Part shown: positions 14,641 through 23,409 of the stretch, in pieces
Position numbering within the stretch: the first letter of the stretch is position 1
Layout of the letters: each line of letters begins with the position of its first letter
NCBI RefSeq assembly: GCF_002242805.1
Contig: NZ_MCGQ01000017.1
Coordinates: 1 to 64,000, forward strand
DNA from: Streptomyces diastatochromogenes
GTDB taxonomy: Bacteria > Actinomycetota > Actinomycetes > Streptomycetales > Streptomycetaceae
DNA length: 64,000 nt
Reading direction: 5' to 3'
Notes under the pieces: generated by a model
What the model saw: only the letters and a program-made list of their open reading frames with translations
The model's database searches: none
Told to the model about the DNA's origin: nothing
Program-made: the position numbers and the translations under genes

Positions 14641-16317
14641 CTAGCTGTCCGACGGGCTCGGGGTTCCGTCGTCGCTCGGGGACGGGGACGGGCTCGGTGG
14701 GTCGGACGGGGTGGGGTCCGTGGGGCTGGGGCTCGGGTCGGTCGGGGTCGGGGTCTGGCTGGATGGCGGGTCCGTCGGGGGCGAGGACGAGGGGGTCGGG
14801 TCGGGGCTGGTGGGGGTCGGGGGCGGGGTCGAGGGGCGGCTCGGGGCGGTGCCGTAGCCGTCGATGGTGACCACGGCGCCGGCCGGGGAGACCGCCACCT
14901 GTGCGTGCCAGTGGCCGGAGGGCTCGCGCAGATGGTCGACGTACACCTTGATCGTCAACGTCTCGCCGGGGGCGAGGGTTCCCGACGACTGGCTGAGGTA
15001 GAGCCAGGCCGCCGAGGTGGCGGCGGACCAGCGGACCGGGGCGGAGCCGGAGGCGGTGAGGGTGATCAGCGTGGTGTCGCCGTCGTTGGCGGCGCTGACC
15101 GCGAGCTGTCCCGCGCCCTTCTCGTCTCCTCCGGAGACGCTGATGACCTCCACGGAGACGTCAGAAGCGCCGTCCTTGCCGGGGCCGCCGGGCTTCACGC
15201 TGGCGTTCCCCGCGTTCTCGTAGCCGCCGGTGGTGTCGCTGCCGAGCGCGTCCGGGCCCTGCGCCTCGCGCGCGGTGGCCGCGCGGCCGTCCTCGGCCGC
15301 CGGGGCGCCCCGGTAGGCGGCCCACAGGGCGAGCACGGGGGCCGCGACGACGGTGGCGACGACGGTCGTGGTGACGGCACGCGCGCGTAGGCGGTCCCGA
15401 CGGGCCGCGCGGTCCTTGGGGTCCATCGGGAAGCCGCGCCGGTCGAAACGGGGTACGGCCGCGCCCCGCGCGCGTGGCTGGTGCGCGAGGGCGACGTGCA
15501 GGGCCGCGCGGGGCGCCTCCAGGACGGGCAGCTCGGCCGGGGTGACCGTGGCGCCAGGCCAGTGGCCGGGCACGGCGCGCTCGGCGGTACGGCGGCAGCG
15601 GGGGCAGTCGTCGACGTGCCGGACCAGCTCGCGGCGCAGGGCCGCGCTCAGGACCAGCTGACTGTCTCCGGTGAGGTGGGCCACGCTCGGACAGCCGCCG
15701 GTCTCGACCACGGCGAGCGCGGCGCGGGTGCGCTCGACCTCGCAGGCCGCGGTGGCGAGCAGCTCGCGCGCGGCGGTGGGCTCCATGCCGAGGACGGCGG
15801 CGACCTCGTGGGCGGCGAGATGGTGGCGGACGGCGAGTTCCAGGGCCTCGCGCTGCTCGGGGGTGGTGCCGGCCGCCTCCGGCCAGGCGAGCAGGGCGAG
15901 TTCGCGGCGGCGCTGCTCCTGGACGTCGGGGGCGACGGGCGGATCGGGTACCTGTTTCGTGGCCGCGGGACGGCCCGCCGCGTGGGTGGCCTGACGTTTC
16001 TGCTTGGCTTCGGCGAGCCCTCGCAGGCAGGCCCAGCGGGCCAGCGCGTACAGCCAGGCCCTGCGGTCGGCGGCGGCGTCCGGGACACGCTGCCCGCGCC
16101 GCTCGGCCAGCGCCAGGACGTCCCCGAGGGCGGCGGTGGCCGCGTCGTGGTCGCACAGCACCGACAGGCAGTAGGTGAACAGGCCGTCCAGGTACGGCTC
16201 GTAGCGCGCCGGCGGCCGCTGGGCGAGGGTGCGCGCGGCGGCTCGGTCGCGCGCCTCCCGGTGCGCCCGGTGTGCGCCGGTGGTGCGGGTCGTGGTCTGA
16301 GGACTGCTGCTCATCAC
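14641..16317 (-). CDS. Membrane-anchored sigma-like/anti-sigma-like fusion with BACON domain
   Basis: A 558-residue fusion. Residues about 38-115 resemble sigma region 2 (YEPYLDGLFTYCLSVL... ending RAWLYALARWACLR), and about 140-205 resemble region 4 (PEQREALELAVRHHLAAHEV). At about 233-240 the motif HVDDCPRC is the H-x3-C-x2-C of zinc anti-sigma (ZAS) domains. One membrane helix follows (about 309-332, TTTVVATVVAAPVLALWAAY), then an outer BACON-type beta domain (about 395-488, with WSAATSAAWLYLSQSSGTL) and a Pro/Ser/Thr-rich tail to 558. The sigma part looks degenerate, so it may be a membrane-held regulator or a relic scaffold. GTG 16317 (TACGGT 7 nt upstream) is chosen over ATG 16314. Confidence 0.8.
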   Translation of the reverse strand: MMSSSPQTTTRTTGAHRAHREARDRAAARTLAQRPPARYEPYLDGLFTYCLSVLCDHDAATAALGDVLALAERRGQRVPDAAADRRAWLYALARWACLRGLAEAKQKRQATHAAGRPAATKQVPDPPVAPDVQEQRRRELALLAWPEAAGTTPEQREALELAVRHHLAAHEVAAVLGMEPTAARELLATAACEVERTRAALAVVETGGCPSVAHLTGDSQLVLSAALRRELVRHVDDCPRCRRTAERAVPGHWPGATVTPAELPVLEAPRAALHVALAHQPRARGAAVPRFDRRGFPMDPKDRAARRDRLRARAVTTTVVATVVAAPVLALWAAYRGAPAAEDGRAATAREAQGPDALGSDTTGGYENAGNASVKPGGPGKDGASDVSVEVISVSGGDEKGAGQLAVSAANDGDTTLITLTASGSAPVRWSAATSAAWLYLSQSSGTLAPGETLTIKVYVDHLREPSGHWHAQVAVSPAGAVVTIDGYGTAPSRPSTPPPTPTSPDPTPSSSPPTDPPSSQTPTPTDPSPSPTDPTPSDPPSPSPSPSDDGTPSPSDS

Positions 16318-16393
16318 CCGTGCGACCGTAGGCGGCGGCGGAGTGCCCCTTCTTGCACCTTGAGCACTTTTAATCCGTACGGGTGAAACGATC

Positions 16394-16420
16394 CCTCATA
16401 AGGGGACAGGAACCCTTTAT
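16394..16420. promoter_or_regulatory. CCTCATAAGGGGAC inverted-repeat element upstream of radA
   Basis: CCTCATAAGGGGAC (16394-16407) is followed 5 nt later by CCCTTTA (16413-16419). ATAAGGGG and CCCTTTAT form a near-palindrome. The 14-mer matches 13/14 with one upstream of sigE (21263-21276), which also has a CCCTTTA arm. It lies 77 bp upstream of the sigma-like fusion and 108 bp upstream of radA. Confidence 0.4.
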
Positions 16421-16514
16421 TCCATGGCTCGAACCGGACGGGCGGTGGCCAATACCAGTCCACCCACATGCGCCCCGAGCGGGCGCTGTCAGTGCCGCGG
16501 GCTACGGTTTCCGC

Positions 16515-17924
16515 ATGGCTGCCCGTACCAAGACCACCAAGGACCGACCGTCCTACCGCTGCACCGAGTGCGGCTGGCAGACGGCCAAGTGGCTCGGCCG
16601 CTGCCCCGAGTGCCAGGCCTGGGGGACGGTCGAGGAGTACGGCGCGCCCGCGGTCCGTACGACGGCACCGGGCCGGGTCACCAGCTCGGCGGTGCCCATC
16701 GGCCAGGTCGACGGCCGCCAGGCCACCGCCCGCACGACCGGCGTGCCGGAGCTGGACCGGGTGCTCGGCGGCGGTCTCGTGCCCGGCGCGGTCGTGCTGC
16801 TCGCGGGCGAACCCGGGGTCGGCAAGTCCACCCTGCTGCTGGACGTGGCCGCCAAGTCGGCGAGCGAGGAGCACAAGACCCTCTATGTGACCGGCGAGGA
16901 GTCCGCGAGCCAGGTCCGGCTGCGCGCCGACCGCATCAACGCTCTCGACGACCACCTGTATCTCGCCGCCGAGACCGATCTGGCCGCCGTCCTCGGCCAC
17001 TTGGACGCGGTGAAGCCGTCCCTGCTGATCCTCGACTCGGTGCAGACGGTGGCCTCCCCGGAGATCGACGGCGCGCCCGGCGGCATGGCCCAGGTCCGCG
17101 AGGTGGCCGGCGCCCTGATCCGCGCCTCCAAGGAACGCGGCATGTCCACGCTGCTGGTGGGCCACGTCACCAAGGACGGCGCGATCGCCGGCCCCCGGCT
17201 GCTGGAGCACCTGGTGGACGTCGTCCTGCACTTCGAGGGCGACCGGCACGCGCGCCTGCGCCTGGTGCGGGGCGTGAAGAACCGCTACGGCGCCACCGAC
17301 GAGGTCGGCTGCTTCGAACTGCACGACGAGGGCATCACGGGCCTCGCGGACCCCAGCGGACTCTTCCTGACCCGTCGTGACGAACCGGTCCCCGGCACCT
17401 GCCTGACGGTCACCCTGGAGGGCCGCCGCCCGCTGGTGGCGGAGGTGCAGGCGCTGACCGTGGACTCCCAGATCCCCTCCCCGCGCCGGACCACCTCGGG
17501 CCTGGAGACCTCCCGGGTGTCGATGATGCTCGCGGTGCTGGAGCAGCGCGGCCGGATCAGCGCGCTCGGCAAGCGGGACATCTACTCGGCGACGGTGGGC
17601 GGCGTGAAGCTGTCGGAGCCGGCCGCCGACCTCGCGATCGCCCTCGCCCTCGCCTCCGCCGCCAGCGACACCCCGCTGCCCAAGAACCTCGTCGCGATCG
17701 GCGAGGTCGGTCTGGCGGGCGAGGTCAGACGGGTCACGGGCGTGCAGCGCAGGCTCGCCGAGGCGCACCGGCTGGGCTTCACGCACGCGCTCGTGCCAGG
17801 CGATCCGGGCAAGGTCCCGCCCGGGATGAAGGTCCTGGAAGTCGCCGACATGGGAGACGCGCTCAGGGTTCTGCCGCGCTCCCGTCGCCGAGAGGCCCCA
17901 CGGGAGGCGGAGGAGCGCCGGTAG
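16515..17924 (+). CDS. radA: DNA repair protein RadA
   Basis: A 469-residue RecA-superfamily branch-migration helicase that processes recombination intermediates. It has the N-terminal C4 zinc finger (Cys16, 19, 30, 33), Walker A GEPGVGKST near residue 100, Walker B LLILDSV, the RadA-specific KNRYG motif and a C-terminal Lon-like domain. ATG 16515 begins the zinc-finger protein; TACGGT lies exactly 6 nt upstream with no Shine-Dalgarno, so it is probably leaderless. disA follows after 81 bp, an arrangement widespread in Gram-positive bacteria. Confidence 0.96.
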   Translation: MAARTKTTKDRPSYRCTECGWQTAKWLGRCPECQAWGTVEEYGAPAVRTTAPGRVTSSAVPIGQVDGRQATARTTGVPELDRVLGGGLVPGAVVLLAGEPGVGKSTLLLDVAAKSASEEHKTLYVTGEESASQVRLRADRINALDDHLYLAAETDLAAVLGHLDAVKPSLLILDSVQTVASPEIDGAPGGMAQVREVAGALIRASKERGMSTLLVGHVTKDGAIAGPRLLEHLVDVVLHFEGDRHARLRLVRGVKNRYGATDEVGCFELHDEGITGLADPSGLFLTRRDEPVPGTCLTVTLEGRRPLVAEVQALTVDSQIPSPRRTTSGLETSRVSMMLAVLEQRGRISALGKRDIYSATVGGVKLSEPAADLAIALALASAASDTPLPKNLVAIGEVGLAGEVRRVTGVQRRLAEAHRLGFTHALVPGDPGKVPPGMKVLEVADMGDALRVLPRSRRREAPREAEERR

Positions 17925-18005
17925 ACTTTGCCCAGGTCTCGCCCGTCCGTACGAACCGAGTGCGCAAGACGGCAGCGCCCCAGAACCTGCGACCGGAGGA
18001 GTGCA

Positions 18006-19130
18006 GTGGCAGCCAACGACCGGGCAGCAGCTCCCGGAAAGTCCGGTGGGAGTGCCGGTACCGATGGCCTGATGCGCGCCTCACTGAGCGCCGTGGCTCC
18101 GGGTACGCCCCTGCGTGACGGCCTGGAGCGGGTCCTGCGCGGCAACACCGGCGGGCTCATCGTCCTCGGCTCCGACAAGACCGTCGAGGCGATGTGCACG
18201 GGCGGCTTCGTCCTGGACGTGGAGTTCACCGCCACCCGCCTGCGGGAGCTGTGCAAGCTGGACGGCGGCATAGTGCTCTCCTCCGACCTGTCGAAGATCC
18301 TCAGGGCCGGCGTGCAGCTGGTCCCGGACCCGACGATCCCCACGGAGGAGACCGGCACGCGGCACCGCACGGCGGACCGCGTCTCGAAGCAGGTCGGCTT
18401 CCCCGTGGTCTCCGTCTCCCAGTCCATGCGGCTGATCGCCCTGTACGTCGACGGGCAGCGGCGCGTGCTGGAGGACTCGGCGGCGATCCTGTCCCGCGCG
18501 AACCAGGCGCTGGCCACCCTGGAGCGGTACAAGCTCCGTCTCGACGAGGTCGCGGGCACGCTGTCGGCGCTGGAGATCGAGGACCTGGTGACGGTCCGGG
18601 ACGTGTCGGCGGTCGCCCAACGCCTGGAGATGGTCCGGCGCATCGCCACCGAAATCGCTGAATATGTGGTCGAACTGGGCACGGACGGTCGTCTTCTGGC
18701 ACTTCAGCTGGAGGAGTTGATCGCGGGCGTCGAGCCCGACCGTGAGCTGGTCGTCCGGGACTACGTCCCCGAGCCCACGGCGAAGCGCTCCCGCACGGTC
18801 GAGGAGGCACTGTCCGAGCTGGACGCCCTCTCCCACGCGGAACTCCTGGAGATGGGCACGGTGGCGCGTGCGCTGGGCTACACCGGCTCCCCCGAGACCC
18901 TCGACTCCGCGGTGTCCCCGCGGGGCTTCCGGCTCCTGGCCAAGGTGCCGCGCCTGCCGGGCGCGATCATCGACCGCCTGGTGGAGCACTTCGGCGGCCT
19001 GCAGAAGCTGCTCGCCGCGAGCGTGGACGACCTTCAGGCGGTGGACGGGGTCGGCGAGGCGCGCGCCCGGAGCGTCCGCGAAGGCCTGTCGAGGCTGGCC
19101 GAGTCCTCGATCCTGGAGCGGTACGTCTGA
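18006..19130 (+). CDS. disA: DNA integrity scanning diadenylate cyclase DisA
   Basis: A 374-residue enzyme that makes c-di-AMP from two ATP and scans DNA for branched structures. The N-terminal DAC domain (about 25-145) carries LDGGIVLSSD, corresponding to the usual DGA motif, and GTRHRTA with the RHR motif. A helical spine and a C-terminal helix-hairpin-helix pair (around GVGEARARSVREGL) follow. Gly replaces Ala in DGA. GTG 18006 is chosen because ACCGGAGGAG lies just upstream. Co-directional with radA, whose product is known to affect DisA activity in Bacillus. Confidence 0.95.
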   Translation: MAANDRAAAPGKSGGSAGTDGLMRASLSAVAPGTPLRDGLERVLRGNTGGLIVLGSDKTVEAMCTGGFVLDVEFTATRLRELCKLDGGIVLSSDLSKILRAGVQLVPDPTIPTEETGTRHRTADRVSKQVGFPVVSVSQSMRLIALYVDGQRRVLEDSAAILSRANQALATLERYKLRLDEVAGTLSALEIEDLVTVRDVSAVAQRLEMVRRIATEIAEYVVELGTDGRLLALQLEELIAGVEPDRELVVRDYVPEPTAKRSRTVEEALSELDALSHAELLEMGTVARALGYTGSPETLDSAVSPRGFRLLAKVPRLPGAIIDRLVEHFGGLQKLLAASVDDLQAVDGVGEARARSVREGLSRLAESSILERYV

Positions 19131-19150
19131 TCCGGGAGCGGCGGGTCCGT

Positions 19151-19288
19151 CGTGAGCTGCGGGTGGTACGTGGCTGGTCGTAAGTACTCACCGCACCGCA
19201 CGCAGCCGCGTACGGTGCAGTTGCGGCCGACGGCACTGCAACCCCCTAGGGGCGCGGGGAACTGCGCGACCAGCCCCCACGCAGCCGC
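19151..19288. repeat. Dispersed Streptomyces intergenic repeat, copy C (with hairpins)
   Basis: The segment GGGGCGCGGGGAACTGCGCG plus ACCAGCC matches the reverse complement of the element at 45831-45892, with a different insert; GTGGCTGGTCG at 19170 is its inverted partner. Internal complementarity around CGCACGCAGCCGCGTACGG suggests a folded structure. It fills the gap between disA and the next leftward gene. Confidence 0.6.
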
Positions 19289-19321
19289 ACCCGCACCCGC
19301 ACGACGGACCCGACAGCCCCG

Positions 19322-20137
19322 CTAATCAGCAGACAGCACGAACGAAGCCTGAGCCTTCGCGAACCCCGACGCCTGCGCCTCCAGCAAGTACGTCCCCGTC
19401 TTCGCCACCCCCGCCGGAGGCGTCCCGCACTGCGGAGCGCTCGGCTTGCGGTCCCACGTCACGGCGTACGTGATGCTCTGCCCCGCGGGCACCCGGAACA
19501 CCAGGCTCGCCGCACCCTTCGGGCAGTCGGCCGAGGACCAGTAGGCGTCACTGCTGTCCGCCGGCGTGATGGTCAACACCGCGCGCTTCGGTCCGAGGTC
19601 GACCTTGCAGTCACTGGACGAGGCGTTCTTCGCGGTGAGTTCGAACGTCGGCACCTGGTCGGGGGAGTACGAGTTGTGCCGGCTGCGCAGGCTCAACGTG
19701 ACCGCCCCGGCGGTGCAGTTGGGCAGTGAGGAGGACGCCGGCAGCGTGTCGCCCGTACCGACATCGCCCCCGCCGGACCCCGAGCCCGAGCCGCCGCCCG
19801 AACCACCGCCCGAACCACCGTCGGACCCCGTCGAGCCGGAGTCGCCCTTGCCGTCCGACCCGGAACTCCCGCCGGCGTCGCCGCCGCCACTCGACTCGTC
19901 GCGGCCGCCCGGGTGTTGGGTGATCGCGGACTCGGACGAGGAGGGCCCGGGCGTGATCGTGGACACGGGATTCTTGCCGTTGGAGGCGTCGGTGTTCTTC
20001 TTGCCGCCCCCGCCGCCGGCCGTGACGATCCAGGTGATCAGCAGCGCCGACACGGCGACCACAGACACGATGACGACCCTCCGTCGCCAGTAGATGGAGG
20101 AGGGAAGCGGCCCGACCGGATTGCGCAGAGATCCCAC
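19322..20137 (-). CDS. Single-pass membrane protein with Gly/Ser-rich linker and C-terminal beta domain
   Basis: A 271-residue protein of unknown function. A short basic N-terminus (IYWRRR) precedes one membrane helix (about 19-40, VVIVSVVAVSALLITWIVTA). Residues about 45-130 are low-complexity Gly/Ser/Asp, and the C-terminal 130 residues form an Ig-like beta domain (LPNCTAGAVTLSLRSRHNSY to SFVLSAD) with two or three Cys, outside the cell. GTG 20137 is chosen: TACAGT lies exactly 7 nt upstream and there is no ribosome site. It is divergent from mutY. Confidence 0.78.
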   Translation of the reverse strand: MGSLRNPVGPLPSSIYWRRRVVIVSVVAVSALLITWIVTAGGGGGKKNTDASNGKNPVSTITPGPSSSESAITQHPGGRDESSGGGDAGGSSGSDGKGDSGSTGSDGGSGGGSGGGSGSGSGGGDVGTGDTLPASSSLPNCTAGAVTLSLRSRHNSYSPDQVPTFELTAKNASSSDCKVDLGPKRAVLTITPADSSDAYWSSADCPKGAASLVFRVPAGQSITYAVTWDRKPSAPQCGTPPAGVAKTGTYLLEAQASGFAKAQASFVLSAD

Positions 20138-20327
20138 GGCGCAAACTGTACGAGAGATCGGCGCGCTTGCTTGCGCCACCCGCCGCCCGGACCCCAACTT
20201 TTCCGGATCATCATCCCGGCAACTGTCGCAGGAGAAAGGGTCCTTCACCTACCGCGACCAGACGCAACGCTCCGCAACCGCCTGTTTTCGGCCCTGCCCG
20301 CCCGACCCGTGGCAGGATCGGAATGCC

Positions 20328-21203
20328 ATGACTGAGAAGCTCCACGCCCCCGTGATCGCCTGGTTCGACACCCACGCCCGCGACCTCCCCTGGCGCCGCC
20401 CGGAGGCGGGCCCCTGGGGCGTGATGGTCAGCGAGTTCATGCTCCAGCAGACCCCCGTCAGCCGGGTCCTGCCCGTCTACGAGCAGTGGCTCGCCCGCTG
20501 GCCGCGCCCCGCCGACCTCGCCGAGGAGGCGCCCGGAGAGGCGGTGCGCGCCTGGGGCCGGCTCGGCTACCCGCGCCGCGCCCTGCGGCTGCACGGCGCC
20601 GCGGTCGCCATAGCGGAGCGGCACGGCGGGGACGTACCGACGGATCACACCCAGCTGCTGGCGCTGCCCGGCATCGGCGAGTACACGGCCGCCGCGGTGG
20701 CCTCCTTCGCGTACGGGCAGCGCCACCCGGTGCTGGACACGAATGTGCGCCGGGTCTTCGCGCGGGCGGTGAGCGGGGTGCAGTACCCGCCGAACGCCAC
20801 CACGGCCGCCGAGCGCAAGCTGGCCCGTGAGTTGCTGCCCGAGGACGAGAGGACGGCCGCCCGCTGGGCCGCGGCGTCCATGGAGCTGGGCGCGCTGGTG
20901 TGCACGGCGAAGAACGAGGGCTGCCACCGCTGCCCGATCGCCGCGCAGTGCGCCTGGCGGCTGGCGGGCAAGCCGGAGCACGAGGGGCCGCCGCGCCGCG
21001 GACAGACGTACGCGGGCACGGACCGTCAGGTGCGCGGCAAGCTGCTCGCCGTACTGCGGGAGGCGCACGTGCCGGTGCCCCAGGCGGCGCTGGACCGGGT
21101 GTGGCACGAGCCGGTGCAGCGCGCCCGCGCGCTCGACGGGCTCGTCACGGACGGTCTGGTGGAGCCGCTGCCCGGCGGTCTCTACCGGCTGCCGCTGACC
21201 TGA
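20328..21203 (+). CDS. mutY: A/G-specific adenine glycosylase MutY
   Basis: A 291-residue base-excision enzyme that removes A mispaired with 8-oxoguanine. It shows the HhH-GPD core LPGIGEYTAAAVASFAYG with catalytic Asp in VLDTNVRRV, and the [4Fe-4S] loop C-x6-C-x2-C-x5-C in CTAKNEGCHRCPIAAQC. It is shorter than E. coli MutY and seems to lack a full C-terminal NUDIX-like 8-oxoG recognition domain, as in other Streptomyces. ATG 20328 starts the conserved block. Its neighbourhood with radA and disA groups three DNA-maintenance genes. Confidence 0.93.
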   Translation: MTEKLHAPVIAWFDTHARDLPWRRPEAGPWGVMVSEFMLQQTPVSRVLPVYEQWLARWPRPADLAEEAPGEAVRAWGRLGYPRRALRLHGAAVAIAERHGGDVPTDHTQLLALPGIGEYTAAAVASFAYGQRHPVLDTNVRRVFARAVSGVQYPPNATTAAERKLARELLPEDERTAARWAAASMELGALVCTAKNEGCHRCPIAAQCAWRLAGKPEHEGPPRRGQTYAGTDRQVRGKLLAVLREAHVPVPQAALDRVWHEPVQRARALDGLVTDGLVEPLPGGLYRLPLT

Positions 21204-21262
21204 CACACAGCCAAGTCATGGCGTGCGGGCCTTCGTTATGGACCCTCCCACCCTACAAACCG

Positions 21263-21295
21263 CCTCATAAAGGGACGTAAGAGTCAGCCCCTTTA
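21263..21295. promoter_or_regulatory. TAAAGGG...CCCTTTA inverted repeat upstream of sigE
   Basis: TAAAGGG (21268-21274) and CCCTTTA (21289-21295) are perfect inverted arms with a 14-nt spacer. The left arm sits in CCTCATAAAGGGAC (21263-21276), nearly identical to 16394-16407. In S. coelicolor sigE transcription is known to depend on CseB, so a binding site in this 270-bp gap is expected; whether this is it is inference. Confidence 0.4.
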
Positions 21296-21476
21296 CCCCG
21301 GACCTACTTCCGTTACACAACCGACGGACAGCCGATTGCTAGCCGCAGGCTGCTCCGCACAGCCCCGTGACAACAGCTCCGTAGTTTTTTCTCGTGCCCG
21401 GCAGACCACGGCACAGCGGGACAGCGGGACTTCTGGCGCGAGCCGGAGTACACGGGGATAACGGAGGCGGTTGATC

Positions 21477-22016
21477 ATGGCGCAGGGCGAGGTGCTCGAG
21501 TTCGAGGAGTACGTCCGCACCCGGCAGGACGCGCTGCTGCGCAGCGCCCGCCGGTTGGTCCCGGACCCGGTGGATGCCCAGGACCTGCTGCAGACCGCGC
21601 TCGTGCGGACCTACGGCCGCTGGGAGGGCATCGCCGACAAGCGGCTCGCGGACGCCTATCTGCGCCGGGTCATGATCAACACGCGGACCGAGTGGTGGCG
21701 GGCGCGCAAGCTGGAGGAGGTTCCGACCGAGCAGCTGCCGGACGCCTCGGTCGACGACTCCACCGAGCAGCACGCCGATCGCGCCCTGCTGATGGACATC
21801 ATGAAAGTGCTCGCTCCGAAACAGCGCAGCGTCGTGGTGCTGCGACACTGGGAGCAGATGTCCACTGAGGAGACGGCCGCGGCCCTCGGCATGTCGGCCG
21901 GTACGGTCAAGAGCACGCTGCACCGGGCGCTCGCCCGGCTCCGCGAGGAGCTGGAGGCCCGCGATCTGGACGCACGCGCGCTGGAGCGTGAGGAGCGGGA
22001 GCGTTGCGCGGCCTGA
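21477..22016 (+). CDS. sigE: ECF RNA polymerase sigma factor SigE (cell-envelope stress)
   Basis: A 179-residue ECF sigma factor with region 2 (ARRLVPDPVDAQDLLQTALV... RTEWWRARK) and region 4 (LAPKQRSVVVLRHWEQMSTEE, helix-turn-helix MSAGTVKSTLHRAL). In S. coelicolor SigE directs the response to cell-wall damage and is controlled at transcription by CseB/CseC rather than by an anti-sigma factor. ATG 21477 has GGAGG about 10 nt upstream; the in-frame TTG at 21471 would be too close. The stop overlaps the start of cseA by 13 nt. Confidence 0.93.
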   Translation: MAQGEVLEFEEYVRTRQDALLRSARRLVPDPVDAQDLLQTALVRTYGRWEGIADKRLADAYLRRVMINTRTEWWRARKLEEVPTEQLPDASVDDSTEQHADRALLMDIMKVLAPKQRSVVVLRHWEQMSTEETAAALGMSAGTVKSTLHRALARLREELEARDLDARALEREERERCAA

Positions 22017-22660
22017 CCGGGGCCGGGCCCAGCGAGGCCCGAGGCAGTACACAGGCGGTGATCACGGCTGCGGTCGTGCTCGCCGCCCTCGCCCTTTTCG
22101 TCGCCGCGTGCGGCACCGAGGGGACCGGCGCGCGGGACGAGGGCCCGGCGCACGCCTCCGCGGCGGCGGGCGCGGTCGCCTCTCCGGCGCCCAGCCCCAC
22201 CGACCGGTACCGGCGCGTGGACGCCGTGGACCTGCTCAAGAAGGACCCGGCGGTCTCGGCGACCGTCAAGCGCGACCTGAAGCCGTGCGACGGCGACGAC
22301 TATCCGGTCGACGCCTCCTACGGCGACCTGACCGGCGGCCCGGTGGACGACATCGTCGTCAACGTGCTCACGTGCGGCGACTGGATCGGCCTCGGCTCGT
22401 ACGTGTACCGGGAAGAAGGCGGCACGTTCAAGAATGTCTTCAAGAACGAGGAGTCCCCGGTCGTCGCGGACATCGAACAGGGCGTCCTGACCCTGACCAA
22501 GCAGGTGTACAAGAAGGGCGACCCGGTCTCGAGCCCCTCCAGCGAGGACGTGATCCCCTACACCTGGAAGGCGGGACGGTTCGTCCAGGGGCGGGTCGTC
22601 CACAACGAATACGGCAGCGGAGTCGGCGGGGACGCCACGACCGCGCCGGAGGACAACTGA
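22004..22660 (+). CDS. cseA: Lipoprotein CseA, negative modulator of the SigE system
   Basis: A 218-residue lipoprotein. The signal peptide has a hydrophobic core VVLAALALFVAAC whose Cys is the predicted lipid attachment site (VAAC lipobox). The remainder is hydrophilic and extracytoplasmic, with no recognised fold. The TTG at 22004 lies in a GAGGAGCGGGAG context inside the end of sigE and gives the basic n-region; a start at the internal GTG 22059 would leave no charged n-region. In S. coelicolor loss of CseA raises sigE expression. Second gene of the sigE operon. Confidence 0.88.
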   Translation: MRGLTGAGPSEARGSTQAVITAAVVLAALALFVAACGTEGTGARDEGPAHASAAAGAVASPAPSPTDRYRRVDAVDLLKKDPAVSATVKRDLKPCDGDDYPVDASYGDLTGGPVDDIVVNVLTCGDWIGLGSYVYREEGGTFKNVFKNEESPVVADIEQGVLTLTKQVYKKGDPVSSPSSEDVIPYTWKAGRFVQGRVVHNEYGSGVGGDATTAPEDN

Positions 22661-22693
22661 CCGATCACATGACGGAGAACTGAGAGCACCGGG

Positions 22694-23398
22694 ATGGCAG
22701 ACCAGACCCACGTCCTGTTCGTCGAGGACGACGACGTCATCCGCGAGGCCACCCAGCTCGCCCTGGAGCGGGACGGCTTCGCGGTGACCGCCATGCCCGA
22801 CGGGCTGTCGGGCCTGGAGGCGTTCCGGGCGAACCGGCCCGACATCGCGCTGCTGGACGTCATGGTCCCGGGTCTGGACGGCGTCAGCCTGTGCCGACGT
22901 ATCCGGGACGAGTCGACCGTGCCGGTGATCATGCTCTCCGCGCGCGCGGACTCCATCGACGTCGTCCTCGGCTTGGAGGCCGGCGCGGACGACTATGTGA
23001 CCAAGCCGTTCGACGGTGCCGTCCTGGTCGCCCGGATCCGCGCGGTGCTGCGCCGCTTCGGACACGCCGGCGGGGCCGCCCACCTGGAGGAGTCCCCGGC
23101 GCAGGTGAACGGCGGCCCGCTGACCTTCGGTGACCTGGAGATCGACACCGAGGGCATGGAGGTGCACCGGGCCGGGCAGCCGGTGGCGCTGACCCCGACC
23201 GAGATGCGGCTGCTGCTGGAGTTCTCCACCTCGCCGGGCACCGTGCTCTCCCGCGACAAGCTGCTGGAGCGGGTGTGGGACTACGGCTGGGGCGGGGACA
23301 CCCGGGTCGTCGACGTCCATGTGCAGCGGCTGCGGCAGAAGATCGGCCAGGACCGGATCGAGACGGTCCGGGGCTTCGGCTACAAGTTGAAGGCTTGA
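22694..23398 (+). CDS. cseB: Response regulator CseB
   Basis: A 234-residue OmpR/PhoB-type regulator. The receiver domain has acidic residues 11-13 (FVEDDD), phosphorylation site Asp55 (LLDVMVPG) and Lys in VTKPF. The C-terminal winged helix (about 135-234) contains LTPTEMRLLLEF and TRVVDVHVQRLRQKIG. It is expected to activate the sigE promoter when phosphorylated by CseC. It follows cseA by 33 bp and nearly abuts cseC. Confidence 0.94.
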   Translation: MADQTHVLFVEDDDVIREATQLALERDGFAVTAMPDGLSGLEAFRANRPDIALLDVMVPGLDGVSLCRRIRDESTVPVIMLSARADSIDVVLGLEAGADDYVTKPFDGAVLVARIRAVLRRFGHAGGAAHLEESPAQVNGGPLTFGDLEIDTEGMEVHRAGQPVALTPTEMRLLLEFSTSPGTVLSRDKLLERVWDYGWGGDTRVVDVHVQRLRQKIGQDRIETVRGFGYKLKA

Positions 23399-23409
23399 GC
23401 GGGGCGGAC

